From Arachnia propionica (lineage in GTDB: Bacteria > Actinomycetota > Actinomycetes > Propionibacteriales > Propionibacteriaceae): 64,000 nt of DNA. The stretch's first letter is position 1. Every line of letters begins with the position of its first letter. The notes beneath the pieces were generated by a model. The model was not told the DNA's origin and made no database searches. It saw only the letters and a program-made list of their open reading frames with translations. Location: the NCBI RefSeq assembly GCF_003859805.1, contig NZ_RQZG01000007.1, forward strand, positions 24,312 through 88,311, in the 5' to 3' direction. Below are positions 25,938 to 34,876 of the stretch, one piece after another. The position numbers and the translations under genes are program-made.

Positions 25938-26777
25938 TCAGCCCTCGGAGCTCTGGGCGGCCTCAGGGGTGGCCAGCGACTTCAGCAGCACGGAGACCTC
26001 CTCGGCCATGCGGGAGGAGGGATCGATCTCGATCACCCTGGTCCAGGCGGCCCTGGCCTTCTCGACGTCGGCCGGGGTGCGCGCCATGTGGAGGAACCCG
26101 AGGCTGTACCACGGTTCCTGACGCCCGGGGTCCAGTTCGGTGACCCGAACCCAGTGCTGCTCCGCGGCGTCGTACTGGTTCGTCCGGTACTCGGCGGCCC
26201 CGAGACCGATGAGGGCGTCGATGTGGTCGGGGTCCTGCTCGAGCACCTGCTGCAGGAGTGGGATCACCTCCTGGTGGAGGGAGGCCTCGTAGTACATGGT
26301 GCTGAGCTCCAGCCGGGCCTCGAGGTCGGACGGATCCGCTGCGACCCGTTCCTTCAGCTCGGCCTCACGGGTCCGGTCGACCTCCTTGGTGGGTTGCATC
26401 TCAGCCATGGCCGAGGCGTCGATGGGTGGATGGTTGCTGGGCATGCCCGTCGTCGGTTCCGGCTGGGGGCGTCCCGCCATCTGGACGATGACGACGACGG
26501 CGGCGGCGAGGAGGGTGACCAGCACCAGGTTGAGCCGGGACACCCCGGTGCGTCGCTCGAGCGCCGAGACCTTCACGGCTCCCTCGGCCGGTTCCCGGGT
26601 GACCTCCTCGTCCTCGTGGTCGGGGAGCAGGTCGGCCAGGTCGGCACCGTCGTCCGCGGCCACCTCGGCGTCGAAGCGGGCAAGTTGTCGCTCGGCCCAG
26701 TCCTTCAGCTCATCGGGGGCGGTGGAGAGGAAGGAGACGAGGTCCTCCCTCGTGAAGTCTCCACGTTCCGTCTCCAT
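25938..26777 (-). CDS. membrane-anchored TPR protein in nrf operon
   Basis: A 279-residue protein. An acidic cytoplasmic N-terminus (about 1-75) is followed by one membrane helix (LVLVTLLAAAVVVIVQM, near 86-102) and an external domain with three to four tetratricopeptide repeats (for example DALIGLGAAEYRTNQYDAAE). TPR proteins of this layout, like CcmH/NrfG, hold apocytochromes during haem attachment. Its position between nrfA and ccdA supports the same role, but it is not an NrfG orthologue by any motif I can name. The start ATG 26777 was chosen over 27191, which lies inside nrfA. Confidence 0.82.
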   Translation of the reverse strand: METERGDFTREDLVSFLSTAPDELKDWAERQLARFDAEVAADDGADLADLLPDHEDEEVTREPAEGAVKVSALERRTGVSRLNLVLVTLLAAAVVVIVQMAGRPQPEPTTGMPSNHPPIDASAMAEMQPTKEVDRTREAELKERVAADPSDLEARLELSTMYYEASLHQEVIPLLQQVLEQDPDHIDALIGLGAAEYRTNQYDAAEQHWVRVTELDPGRQEPWYSLGFLHMARTPADVEKARAAWTRVIEIDPSSRMAEEVSVLLKSLATPEAAQSSEG

Positions 26778-26806
26778 CGCCCCACCTGATTCCTTTCCGT
26801 TCCCGT

Positions 26807-28273
26807 TCAGTTCTCCTGGCTCGGCATGTGTTCCTCGACGACGGCGGGACCGATGTTGTTCTCCACCTCGACGCCACGCAGCACGAGTTGCCCGGAGCGT
26901 GCCCAGTCGGTGGCCTGGTTGAGCATCGACAGGGCGTACTGGGGGGCGTGGAAGCCGCGTCCGTTCTCGGAGAACGTGTAGTCGATGAGGAACTGCGCCT
27001 TGCGCTGGTAGTCGCGGGCCGCTGTCAGCTGCTCCTCGGTCGCGGTGCCGTCGGCCTCGGCCTTCGTGATGTCGGTGATCAGCGCCTCCAAGGAGGTGAA
27101 GCCGACGTTGAGGGAGTTCTGCCACGTGTCCTGGATGCCCTTGACGCGTTGCCGCATCTCGTCCTCGGTGGACTTGTGGCAGGTCAGGCACGACGCGTTG
27201 ATGGTCTCGTCGTTGGCCATGGGGCTCATGATCTGATGGTTGGAGACCTTCGCCGCGCCCTCACGCTGGTAGGCCATGTGGCAGTCCGCACAGGTGACCC
27301 CGTTGGCGGCGTGGATGCCCTGGGACCAGGTCTCGAACTCGGGATGCTGGGCCTTGAGGATCGGGGCGCCGCTCTCCTCGTGGGTGAAGTCGGTCCAGCC
27401 GACCTCGTCGTAGTGGTTCATCGCGTCGTAGGCGGTCAGGCCCTTGCCCCACGGGAAGGTCAGGGTCTTGCCCTCCCCGGCGAAGTAGTACTCGACGTGG
27501 CACTGTGCACAGACGTAGGTCCGCATCTCCAGGTTGGTGGCGTCCCGGTTGACGTCGTAGTCGGTGATGCCCTCCAGCGCCTTGACCTTCTTGATGCCCT
27601 CGACGAAGGCGGGACGCGTGATGGTCAGCTCCATCGTCTGCGGGTCGTGGCAGTCGATGCAGGCGATGGTGGAACCGACGTGCTCGACTGCCTCGGAGAA
27701 GCTCAGCGCGTTCATCGCGTGGAACCCTGCGGTGCGGTCACCGCCCCCCAGCTTGTCGTAGACCTCGGGCATGGAGCCGTGGCAGTTGAGGCAGGTGCCG
27801 GGCTGCTTGAACGGTTCCTTGGTGCGCTTGGTGTTGACCTGGTCGACGAATGCCCACTCGTGGCCGCGAGGGGCGGTGTAGTCGACGGCGAAGGGGTAGC
27901 CCCGCCACATCAGCTGGGCGCGGGGCTCCATGTCGATACGGGACAGGGTGTGGGTCTCCCGCGGGTCCTCATCCGTCGGTGTCACGGCCACGAAGTCACC
28001 GTCGGTGTCCTCGGCGGTCTTCTTGTACTGGTCGTAGTGGATGGGGAAGTTCTGTCCCCACACCGCCGGGTCGTAGGTGGTGTCGGTCAACTCCACCACC
28101 TGGGTGAAGGGGTGCTTTGCCTCCTCGCGGTGCTGGAAGATGTTGGTGAGCAGCCACGTCAGCCCGGCCGCGGCCACCGCCACGAAGAGCAGGACCATGA
28201 TGGGGACCCACCTCTTGCGGGGGCCGGTCCACCTCGTGGGGGTCTTGGCGTTGTTGTCAGTCGTGGAACTCAT
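26807..28273 (-). CDS. nrfA: cytochrome c nitrite reductase, pentahaem NrfA
   Basis: A 488-residue ammonia-forming nitrite reductase: six-electron reduction of nitrite to ammonium outside the membrane. The N-terminus has a membrane anchor or uncleaved signal (about 22-46). Five haem motifs are visible: CLNCH (about 158), CIDCH (204), CAQCH (253), CADCH (326) and CLTCH (360). Active-site surroundings are kept: WRGYPFAVDY, RTYVCAQCHVEYYF and the WSQGIHAANG histidine. The first, active-site haem is normally bound by CXXCK; here it is CXXCH, as in the Campylobacter-type NrfA. It is translated six bases after nrfH. Confidence 0.95.
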   Translation of the reverse strand: MSSTTDNNAKTPTRWTGPRKRWVPIMVLLFVAVAAAGLTWLLTNIFQHREEAKHPFTQVVELTDTTYDPAVWGQNFPIHYDQYKKTAEDTDGDFVAVTPTDEDPRETHTLSRIDMEPRAQLMWRGYPFAVDYTAPRGHEWAFVDQVNTKRTKEPFKQPGTCLNCHGSMPEVYDKLGGGDRTAGFHAMNALSFSEAVEHVGSTIACIDCHDPQTMELTITRPAFVEGIKKVKALEGITDYDVNRDATNLEMRTYVCAQCHVEYYFAGEGKTLTFPWGKGLTAYDAMNHYDEVGWTDFTHEESGAPILKAQHPEFETWSQGIHAANGVTCADCHMAYQREGAAKVSNHQIMSPMANDETINASCLTCHKSTEDEMRQRVKGIQDTWQNSLNVGFTSLEALITDITKAEADGTATEEQLTAARDYQRKAQFLIDYTFSENGRGFHAPQYALSMLNQATDWARSGQLVLRGVEVENNIGPAVVEEHMPSQEN

Positions 28274-28279
28274 CTCTCC

Positions 28280-28777
28280 TCACCTCTTGTGACCGACGCC
28301 GTCGTGGCAGCGGATGCAGGACATCCGCTCACCCTTGTGCTCGGAGCTGCTCATGGCCTGATCGACCTGGTCGCCGTGGCAGTCGATGCAGGCGGCCTCG
28401 ATGATCTCGCGGTTGTGTGCGCGGACCTTGATGTTCTCGGGATAGTTCTGGAGCGTGAACTTCAGGGCGTGCCAGAACCCGTTGTCCGCCTTGTTCACGT
28501 ACTTCCCGACGATGTCGTGGTGCGGGGCGTGGCAGGAGTTGCAGGTCGCCACGTCGTGATGGGATCCCCTGAGCCAGCCCTCGTACTGCTCGTTCATGGC
28601 ATGGCAGTTGGCACAGCTGGCGGGATCGTCGCCGAGGTAGTCGGTGGCACCGGAGTAGTGGATCGTGAACGACCCGACTCCCAGGATCGCGCCGAGCAGC
28701 GCAGCGAGGACCACACCCGTCCACCCGGTGAAGGCACGGGTGAAGTCCTGCCACCTTGCCACGATGAACCGCTTCAT
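28280..28777 (-). CDS. nrfH: NrfH-like tetrahaem quinol dehydrogenase
   Basis: A 165-residue NapC/NirT-family cytochrome. One N-terminal membrane helix (about 20-40) is followed by four haem motifs: CANCH (55), CNSCH (79), CIDCH (130) and CIRCH (154). The spacing and the MNEQYEGWLRGSHH region after haem 1 match NrfH, which oxidises menaquinol and feeds NrfA in a tight membrane complex. First gene of the operon; an iron-box-like sequence lies 120 bases upstream. Confidence 0.95.
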   Translation of the reverse strand: MKRFIVARWQDFTRAFTGWTGVVLAALLGAILGVGSFTIHYSGATDYLGDDPASCANCHAMNEQYEGWLRGSHHDVATCNSCHAPHHDIVGKYVNKADNGFWHALKFTLQNYPENIKVRAHNREIIEAACIDCHGDQVDQAMSSSEHKGERMSCIRCHDGVGHKR

Positions 28778-28896
28778 GGTGTCTCTTCTTCGAGTGCTAG
28801 GACGCCTCCGCCACGGGGTGTGACGGAACCCGACACCCTGACGCTAGCACCGGCGGCCGACGTTTTTCAGGAAAATGCCTGCAATACCACAGCAAC

Positions 28897-28915
28897 CAAG
28901 GCAAGGGCAACCTAA
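28897..28915 (-). promoter_or_regulatory. possible DtxR/IdeR iron box upstream of nrfHA
   Basis: Read on the minus strand this 19-mer is TTAGGTTGCCCTTGCCTTG, which matches 13 of 19 positions of the actinobacterial iron-box consensus TTAGGTTAGCCTAACCTAA, with one half-site perfect. Iron control of a nine-haem operon would make physiological sense, but the match is imperfect and untested. Confidence 0.35.
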
Positions 28916-28930
28916 CAAGGTGGCCCCGCG

Positions 28931-30469
28931 TCAGGCGTCCAGCAACCGACGTGCAGCCTTCGCAGCCGCCGAGCCCCCTGAGAACTGCTCCAGCCACCCT
29001 CGCAGCACGGGGTCCACGGTGGCCCGCCCCCTGCGGACCTGCTCATCACACAGGAGGGTGAGCAGCTTGGCCATCCCGGTGGCACCGCGGTCGAGCTGAC
29101 GTGGCGCCACCTCGGCCAGACCCCGGTGGATGGCCATCGAGGCGGTGGGGACCAGCGGTGAGGTGTCATCGGGGAAGGCCAGGGCCACGGCCTGCAGGTG
29201 CTGCGGGTGAAGGGTGTGGAGGTCCTGCCAGAACTCCTCGTCGTAGGAGGTCCGTTCCGGCACGGGCACCCCCACCAGTGCGGCACCACGTTCCCGTTCA
29301 TCGGGACGCAGCCGCCAGATTCCCTGGAACAGGTCGGCAGGCGGGGCAGGCGTCGGGTCGGCGGCCCGCTCGGCGAACTCGTCCCAGGTGATCCAGCCGT
29401 CACCGTCACTCGGGGTGGCGAGCAACGCCCGGCGAGGGCGTTGACCCCGCACCATCTCCACCACCTCGCGCATCCGGATGGCCCACACCCGAAGCGCAGA
29501 GCCGATCTCGCCGTCGACCTCCTGCGCCACGGTCTCCGCCACGTCGAGCCCGAACTGGGCCGCCACGGCCGGGGACAGCAGCTGCGCTCCCTCGCGCAGC
29601 ACCTCCTCGACCCCGAGCCCTCGCAACGCCTCGGCCGCTGCGATCTGCACATCCGCGTGCGGGTGGGACAACGCGATGGCGAGGGCCTCGGCCTTCCGCT
29701 CGGCAGGGGCGTCGAGACGCTGGATGATCCGCACCCCTGTCAGGGCGATGCTCCTGGCCCCGGTGAGGGGAGGGTGGCAGTGGTCCAGGAACTCGGCGGA
29801 GTCGAGCCTGCCCGCCCGCTGCACGGCCGCCAGCTGTCTGGTGGCCATCGACACCGTCGCGTTGATCCCGGTGTCGAGGGCACGCAGCAGGAGGTCCTGG
29901 TCGGTGGCGGCCTCCTGAGGGGTGGGTCGCAGCTCCGTGTAGAGACCGGAGAACCAGTTGGCGTGATACGCGGGAAGGTCACGCAGCAGACCGGCCAGAC
30001 AGGCCCGGAGCACCCGGGGACGGTCCAGGAGACCCTCGGCGACGAGGCTCGCGATGTCCGACGCCCAGTGGGCCCTCGGGCCGTAGGCCGAGCGGTCGAG
30101 GCTCGCCAGCGAGTCGTCGGTGCCGCCGTCCCAGGCCAGGACCTGCCAGATCAGTTCACGCATCCGCTCGTCGCGGCGCAGCAGATGCAGCCGGTGCCCC
30201 TCGGACGCGGTGACGAGGGTGCGCACGTAGGCCTCGTCGTGCTCGACCTCCAGACCCTCGAACAGCTCCCGGAGCCTCGTCTGGTAGGCGGTTCCGACGA
30301 GCCTGGAGGGCAGTTCACCGTGCTGGGCCTGCAACCCGAGCAGGAAGGCGTGCACCTCGACCAGGGAGGGCTCCAACGCGAAGAAGTGATCCAGCACCTT
30401 CTCCAGCTCCACCACGGTGTGCCACCTCAGGCCCCTGGAGGCGTCGAACCAGGTCATGTTCACACCCAT
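28931..30469 (-). CDS. conserved protein of unknown function (HEAT-like helices)
   Basis: I do not recognise the family. The roughly 512-residue protein is soluble and almost entirely alpha-helical, with repeated Leu/Ala-rich pairs such as KAEALAIALSHPHADVQIAA that look like HEAT-type repeats around residues 280-320. No enzymatic motif is seen. It is divergent from the DUF2254 gene, and its start is probably ATG 30469 or 30457, because the upstream extension to 30568 is not protein-like. It lies apart from the nrf operon and has its own promoter region. Confidence 0.7.
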   Translation of the reverse strand: MGVNMTWFDASRGLRWHTVVELEKVLDHFFALEPSLVEVHAFLLGLQAQHGELPSRLVGTAYQTRLRELFEGLEVEHDEAYVRTLVTASEGHRLHLLRRDERMRELIWQVLAWDGGTDDSLASLDRSAYGPRAHWASDIASLVAEGLLDRPRVLRACLAGLLRDLPAYHANWFSGLYTELRPTPQEAATDQDLLLRALDTGINATVSMATRQLAAVQRAGRLDSAEFLDHCHPPLTGARSIALTGVRIIQRLDAPAERKAEALAIALSHPHADVQIAAAEALRGLGVEEVLREGAQLLSPAVAAQFGLDVAETVAQEVDGEIGSALRVWAIRMREVVEMVRGQRPRRALLATPSDGDGWITWDEFAERAADPTPAPPADLFQGIWRLRPDERERGAALVGVPVPERTSYDEEFWQDLHTLHPQHLQAVALAFPDDTSPLVPTASMAIHRGLAEVAPRQLDRGATGMAKLLTLLCDEQVRRGRATVDPVLRGWLEQFSGGSAAAKAARRLLDA

Positions 30470-30534
30470 GGCGGAAGCGTAGGGGGTGCGTCGGCCCGGC
30501 CGCACCTTCCGGAGGGTCTGGGATACTGACGCGC

Positions 30535-31773
30535 ATGGAGACGACACGCCAGGTGACGATGGCCTCACATCTGCACGCGACCCCGAACACCTCCCTGGTG
30601 CAGCGGGTGATGCGCCCCTTCTGGGTGGTGCCGGGTCTGGTCATGCTGGGGTCCCTGCTGTCCGGGCTGCTGCTGCCCCTCGTCGACCGGGCCCTGGGGC
30701 AGTCCATGCCCTACGCCTTCCTCGGAGGTCCCGAGGCGGCGCGTTCCCTGCTGTCGACCATCGCGGGCGCGATGATGTCGGTGGCAGGTCTGGTGTTCTC
30801 CATCACCATCGTCGTGCTGCAGCTCGCCTCCAGCCAGTTCACCCCCAGGGCCCTGGGCGAGTTCCTGTCCAACCGCGTCACCCAACTGACGATGGGCACC
30901 TTCCTCGGGGCCTTCACCTACACCCTGACCGTCATGCGGATGGTGGTGGACGGCACCGACTCCTCCCCCGGTTTCGTGCCCAGGCTCTCGGTGACGGTCT
31001 CCTACCTGTTCGTGCTGGCATCGTTGGTGATGTTCCTCATCTACATCCGCCAGATCACCCGATCGGTGCAGGTGCAGGTGTTGATCCGTGAACTCAGCGA
31101 CCGCACCTGCGCACTCATCGTCTCCATGTACCCCGACAGCCTGGCCGACCAGGAGAAGGGCGTGTGGCGGGCCGGTGGCCACGAAACCCTGGTCGCGGTG
31201 GAGGAGCACCACGGCCACGTCGTCGAGATCGACGAGGCCTCGCTGGTCTCCTTCGCCAGCGAGCACGACCTCAGCATCGAACTCCTGGTCCGGCCGGGCC
31301 AGTTCGTCACGGCGGGCATGGACCTGGCGACGGTGTACGGGAAGACCGACGAGGAGACCTCCTCCCGGATCAACTCCAGGATCACCCTCGCCTCCGAGCG
31401 GACCATGGCCCAGGACCCCTCCTTCGGGCTCCGTCAGCTGGTCGACATCGCGGATCGGGCCCTGTCACCGGGAGTCAACGACCCGACGACCACCCGGGAC
31501 GTGCTCAACGAGCTGCACCGGGTGCTTCGGGTCCTGGTGGCCCGCCACGAACCGGCGGAGTACCTGGGCGACGACGAGGGCATCGCCCGGCTCCGCAGGC
31601 GTCAGACCTCCATCCCGGAGACCGTCGCCTGGCCGCTGCAGGAGATCGCGCACTACGCCGAGACCTCCCCGAACGTCCTCGAGCACGTCGCCCTCATCAT
31701 CGACGACCTGGCGCGGGCGTCACTGCCGGAGCACCGCGACGAGATCGCCGCGATCGCGGACCGTTCCGGGTGA
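30535..31773 (+). CDS. DUF2254 membrane protein
   Basis: A 412-residue predicted inner-membrane protein of the DUF2254 family. Four helices occupy roughly residues 25-180 (for example SLLSTIAGAMMSVAGLVFSI), followed by a cytoplasmic domain with the family-typical DIADRALSPGVNDPTT segment. Its function is unknown. GATACT (30522-30527) ends seven bases before ATG 30535 and no ribosome site is seen, so the mRNA may be leaderless; ATG 30559 is an alternative start. It is divergent from the HEAT-like gene. Confidence 0.85.
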   Translation: METTRQVTMASHLHATPNTSLVQRVMRPFWVVPGLVMLGSLLSGLLLPLVDRALGQSMPYAFLGGPEAARSLLSTIAGAMMSVAGLVFSITIVVLQLASSQFTPRALGEFLSNRVTQLTMGTFLGAFTYTLTVMRMVVDGTDSSPGFVPRLSVTVSYLFVLASLVMFLIYIRQITRSVQVQVLIRELSDRTCALIVSMYPDSLADQEKGVWRAGGHETLVAVEEHHGHVVEIDEASLVSFASEHDLSIELLVRPGQFVTAGMDLATVYGKTDEETSSRINSRITLASERTMAQDPSFGLRQLVDIADRALSPGVNDPTTTRDVLNELHRVLRVLVARHEPAEYLGDDEGIARLRRRQTSIPETVAWPLQEIAHYAETSPNVLEHVALIIDDLARASLPEHRDEIAAIADRSG

Positions 31774-31969
31774 TCTTCACCAAAGGGTTCCCAAGGACAC
31801 CGCGGATCGCGTAGGGTGTCAGCAGAGGGTGTCCAATCGGTGGGCCAATTTCCTTGTAAACCCATAGGGAACTGGATTCGAGATATCTGCCGGCTGGGCA
31901 CCCTCCCCTGTTTCCGGTGTTTCCGGACAAAACCACGCGTGCGAACCCTCGGCGCTCTAATGTGGGGGC

Positions 31970-33115
31970 ATGCCTGATCCCGCCCCCGAGTTCAACACCG
32001 ACGCCCTGCGGCAGCGGGCCGCCCAGGGAAAGTCGGTGCACGAGTTCATCGTCACCGATGCGCAACTGTCCGGGATCACTCCCACCGAGAGCGCCGCCCG
32101 CTGGGCGGCCGAGGTGGAGCTGCCCCGCGAGGTCTGGGGCGAGGCCGCCGTCGGGCTGTTGTCGGCGGAACTGTCCCCTGAGGAACAACGGGACCATTCC
32201 GACGACTTCTTCGCGGCCGCCGTCGACACGATGCGCGATGACACCGCCCCCACCTGGGTGCGGGTGGGGCTCGCGCTGCAGCAGCTCCCGGCGGCCCGGA
32301 CCTACTACCCCGCCATCGCCTCCGATCCCCTGCACCCGGACGCCTGCCTGGCCACGGACCTGCTGGACCGGTGGGATGAGGCCGAGCACGCCGTCTGGTC
32401 CGCTGAGCAGTGGCCGGGGATCGACCTCGACGACCCGCAGGCCCGCCACTGGTTCGAGGTCCAGACCCGGCTGGCCCCCGGACAGCTGGAGTGGTGTCGT
32501 CGCCAGTTCCACGACCCGGGGATCAAGGGCGTTGCGCTGGGGCTGTGCCTCAGACGGGTCATGGACGCGGATGCGCTGACCACCGAGGACCTGGACGTGC
32601 TGGTCGACGGCTGGCAGGACCGGTTCCTCACCCAACTGGCCGGTGAGACCTACTCCTGCGTGCCCGCCGTCGTGGCCCTGGGGATCGCGTTGGCCGAGCT
32701 GGGACATCCGGCGCGGAGCTCCTTCGACGCCCACATCCGCACGCACTTCCCCGCCTGGGACGACCTGGTGCAGGTCCCCCTGCTCGGCTGGTACGGCACC
32801 ACTGAGGACCTGGAGCCGTTGTGGGAGGAGATGACCATCACCGGAGCCGACCACCGGACCTGCCTGGGGGTCACGGTGGGCCGCGCACGGCTGGTGAACG
32901 CCCCCGTCGCGACCCTCTGCGACCAGGCGGCCGGGGTGAACCCCAAACTGCTGCGGACCCTGGTGCAGATCGCCATCGCCTTCGGGGGACGTCCGCGCCT
33001 GTGGTGTGGCCTGGCCAATCCGCACTCGCTGGCGTGGCGTCGCCGGGCCGCGGTGGTGGCCAACGACGCCGGCCTCAGCGAGGAGTTCCGGGCCGAGGCC
33101 CGGCGGTTCACCTGA
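31970..33115 (+). CDS. conserved hypothetical protein
   Basis: I do not recognise this 381-residue protein. It is soluble, acidic, Trp/Leu-rich and predicted all-helical, with no signal peptide or membrane segment. It could be another helical-repeat protein like the product of 28931-30469, but I see no shared motif. TCTAAT (31956-31961) lies eight bases before the ATG with no obvious ribosome site, again suggesting a leaderless transcript. Its 3' end overlaps the PIG-L deacetylase 3' end by eight bases (convergent). The 196 bases upstream (31774-31969) hold only the promoter and short direct repeats. Confidence 0.65.
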   Translation: MPDPAPEFNTDALRQRAAQGKSVHEFIVTDAQLSGITPTESAARWAAEVELPREVWGEAAVGLLSAELSPEEQRDHSDDFFAAAVDTMRDDTAPTWVRVGLALQQLPAARTYYPAIASDPLHPDACLATDLLDRWDEAEHAVWSAEQWPGIDLDDPQARHWFEVQTRLAPGQLEWCRRQFHDPGIKGVALGLCLRRVMDADALTTEDLDVLVDGWQDRFLTQLAGETYSCVPAVVALGIALAELGHPARSSFDAHIRTHFPAWDDLVQVPLLGWYGTTEDLEPLWEEMTITGADHRTCLGVTVGRARLVNAPVATLCDQAAGVNPKLLRTLVQIAIAFGGRPRLWCGLANPHSLAWRRRAAVVANDAGLSEEFRAEARRFT

Positions 33116-33920
33116 CGGCCGCCAGCCCCAGGATCCTGCGGACGGAGCCCGGATCCGCGCTGGCCCCGTACTCGGAGATCTCGTAGGCCTCCGCGGTCTC
33201 CGGCAGCCGACCGTGGCGCCGTTCCAGCTCATCGGCGAAACGGCGAGCCACACCATGTGCCTTCGCCCGCTCCCGGGCACGGAGGTGGGCCGTCCTGGCC
33301 GGTTCCGTCACCGGGATCTCGGATGCGAACCCGTTGACGTGGGGCAGCCACTCCCGCACCTGGCTCTCGTGGGCCATGATGGCGTCCACCTTCTGCTCCA
33401 CCACCGCGTCGATGTCGACCAGCAGGTCCGCGCGGAACGGGCGAGGATCGGTGAACGTGTCGCAGGTGTGCAGGATGACCGGTCGCCGCGCGGGCACCGG
33501 GACCTCCGCGACGATCCCGGGCACCATGAGGAGGTATCCCGCATCCAGCACCGCCGTCGCGACGGCACGGTGGTCCGGGTGGTAGTCGCAGGGTCTGGGG
33601 CACACCACGACATCGGGCCCGAAGCCCCGGATCGCGGTGATCACGGCCTCGCGCAGCACACGGTCGGGGAACAACCAGCCGTCGGGGAAGCCCAGGTTGG
33701 TCACCGTCGCCCCCACGGCAGCGGCACCGGCCTCGGCCTCCCGGAGCCGACGCGCCACCAACTCCTCACCGAAGATCTGGTGGTGCCCGCTGGAGCCGTC
33801 CGTGGCGGAGACGAATTCCACCGTCCCGCCGGCCCGGGTGACCAGTGCCGCCAGTCCGGCGCACTCGAACTCGCAGTCATCCGGATGCGCCCCGAACATG
33901 AGGACCCGGACACCGGTCAT
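33108..33920 (-). CDS. PIG-L family N-acetylglucosaminyl deacetylase
   Basis: A 270-residue zinc-dependent deacetylase of the PIG-L/LmbE family. The metal motif AHPDD occurs near the N-terminus and the second site YHPDH near residue 125. Relatives remove the N-acetyl group from GlcNAc-containing small molecules (MshB, BshB, chitooligosaccharide deacetylases). Start ATG 33920 has AAGGAGGG six bases upstream; the frame extends to 33980 but that overlaps the kinase. Following a ROK kinase and a secreted glycosidase-like protein, it probably deacetylates an imported amino sugar. Confidence 0.88.
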   Translation of the reverse strand: MTGVRVLMFGAHPDDCEFECAGLAALVTRAGGTVEFVSATDGSSGHHQIFGEELVARRLREAEAGAAAVGATVTNLGFPDGWLFPDRVLREAVITAIRGFGPDVVVCPRPCDYHPDHRAVATAVLDAGYLLMVPGIVAEVPVPARRPVILHTCDTFTDPRPFRADLLVDIDAVVEQKVDAIMAHESQVREWLPHVNGFASEIPVTEPARTAHLRARERAKAHGVARRFADELERRHGRLPETAEAYEISEYGASADPGSVRRILGLAAVR

Positions 33921-33922
33921 GG

Positions 33923-34876
33923 TCATCCCTCCTTCACGACGCAGGGTTCCTGTCGTCCCCCTGCCAACTCGGCCCGACACAACGTCGCCGCCCCGACCAG
34001 GGAACCGTCGGTGAGGTGTCGGGACACCCTCAGCTCCGGGACGCAGGGGAAGCCGGCCACCAGGTGCGCCCTGACGATCGGGGCCCAGTGCTGGAAGGAA
34101 CCGGCCAGCCCACCTCCGAACACGATCAGCTCCGGGTCCACCAGGGTGCAGAGATTCCCCAGCATCGTGGCCAGCAGCAGCGCACTCTGCCCGACGACGG
34201 CCCGGGCCAGCGGGTCCGTGGCCTCGAAGAGTTCCCGGGCCCCCAGCTGACGACCCAGCAGACGTGAGGCACGCCGTCCCAGGGCCTGGCCCCCGAGCAG
34301 TTCCTCCAGTGGTGCCGGGAACCCCTCGGGTGCCGTGCTCCCCGACAACGGGTCCGGCCTCATGTAGCCGATCTCCCCGGCGGCCCGGTGTGCCCCGACG
34401 AGGATCCGCCCGTGGACCACCAGCGCGGCGGCCACCCCGGTGCCGAGGTTGACGTACAGGCCGGGGTCGACCCCCCGCAGCTGACCGGTGGTCACCTCCG
34501 CGTGGGCGGCGGCCCTGACATCGTTCTCGAAGCGGATGCTGAGGTCACCGAGTTCCTGACGCAACAGCCCGGCCAGGGCGGTGTCCTGCCAGGCCGGGGT
34601 GTTGGGGGACAGTTCGACGACGTCCTCGCCCGCGAGCAGTCCCGGGCGCACGACCACGCACAGCTCGAATCGGCTGCTCCACCGCAGTGTCCGACGCACG
34701 TGCTCCCGCAGCCGCTCGAGGGCGAGGTCACGCGGTGTCGTCGCGGTGGGTGTGGCCACCCGGAAGGAGTCGAGGATGTCCCCGGTGGCGCTGACCCGGG
34801 CGAAGGCGGTCTTCGTGCCACCGATGTCGATGGCCAACGCCGAGACCGCAGGGTCAGCGCCACGGTCCGGGGTCAC
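33923..34876 (-). CDS. ROK-family sugar kinase
   Basis: A 317-residue ROK kinase. The ATP phosphate loop is AIDIGGTKTAFA, the catalytic Asp sits in RFENDVRAAAHAE, and a second phosphate motif NLGTGVAAAL follows. The usual GHxxV/CxCGxxGC zinc region is replaced by GEIGYM and a cysteine-free stretch, so it lacks the canonical zinc site. It probably phosphorylates a hexose or amino sugar (glucose, GlcNAc or ManNAc). It lies between the secreted protein and the deacetylase with 2-4-base junctions, so it is part of the same operon. Confidence 0.85.
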   Translation of the reverse strand: MTPDRGADPAVSALAIDIGGTKTAFARVSATGDILDSFRVATPTATTPRDLALERLREHVRRTLRWSSRFELCVVVRPGLLAGEDVVELSPNTPAWQDTALAGLLRQELGDLSIRFENDVRAAAHAEVTTGQLRGVDPGLYVNLGTGVAAALVVHGRILVGAHRAAGEIGYMRPDPLSGSTAPEGFPAPLEELLGGQALGRRASRLLGRQLGARELFEATDPLARAVVGQSALLLATMLGNLCTLVDPELIVFGGGLAGSFQHWAPIVRAHLVAGFPCVPELRVSRHLTDGSLVGAATLCRAELAGGRQEPCVVKEG

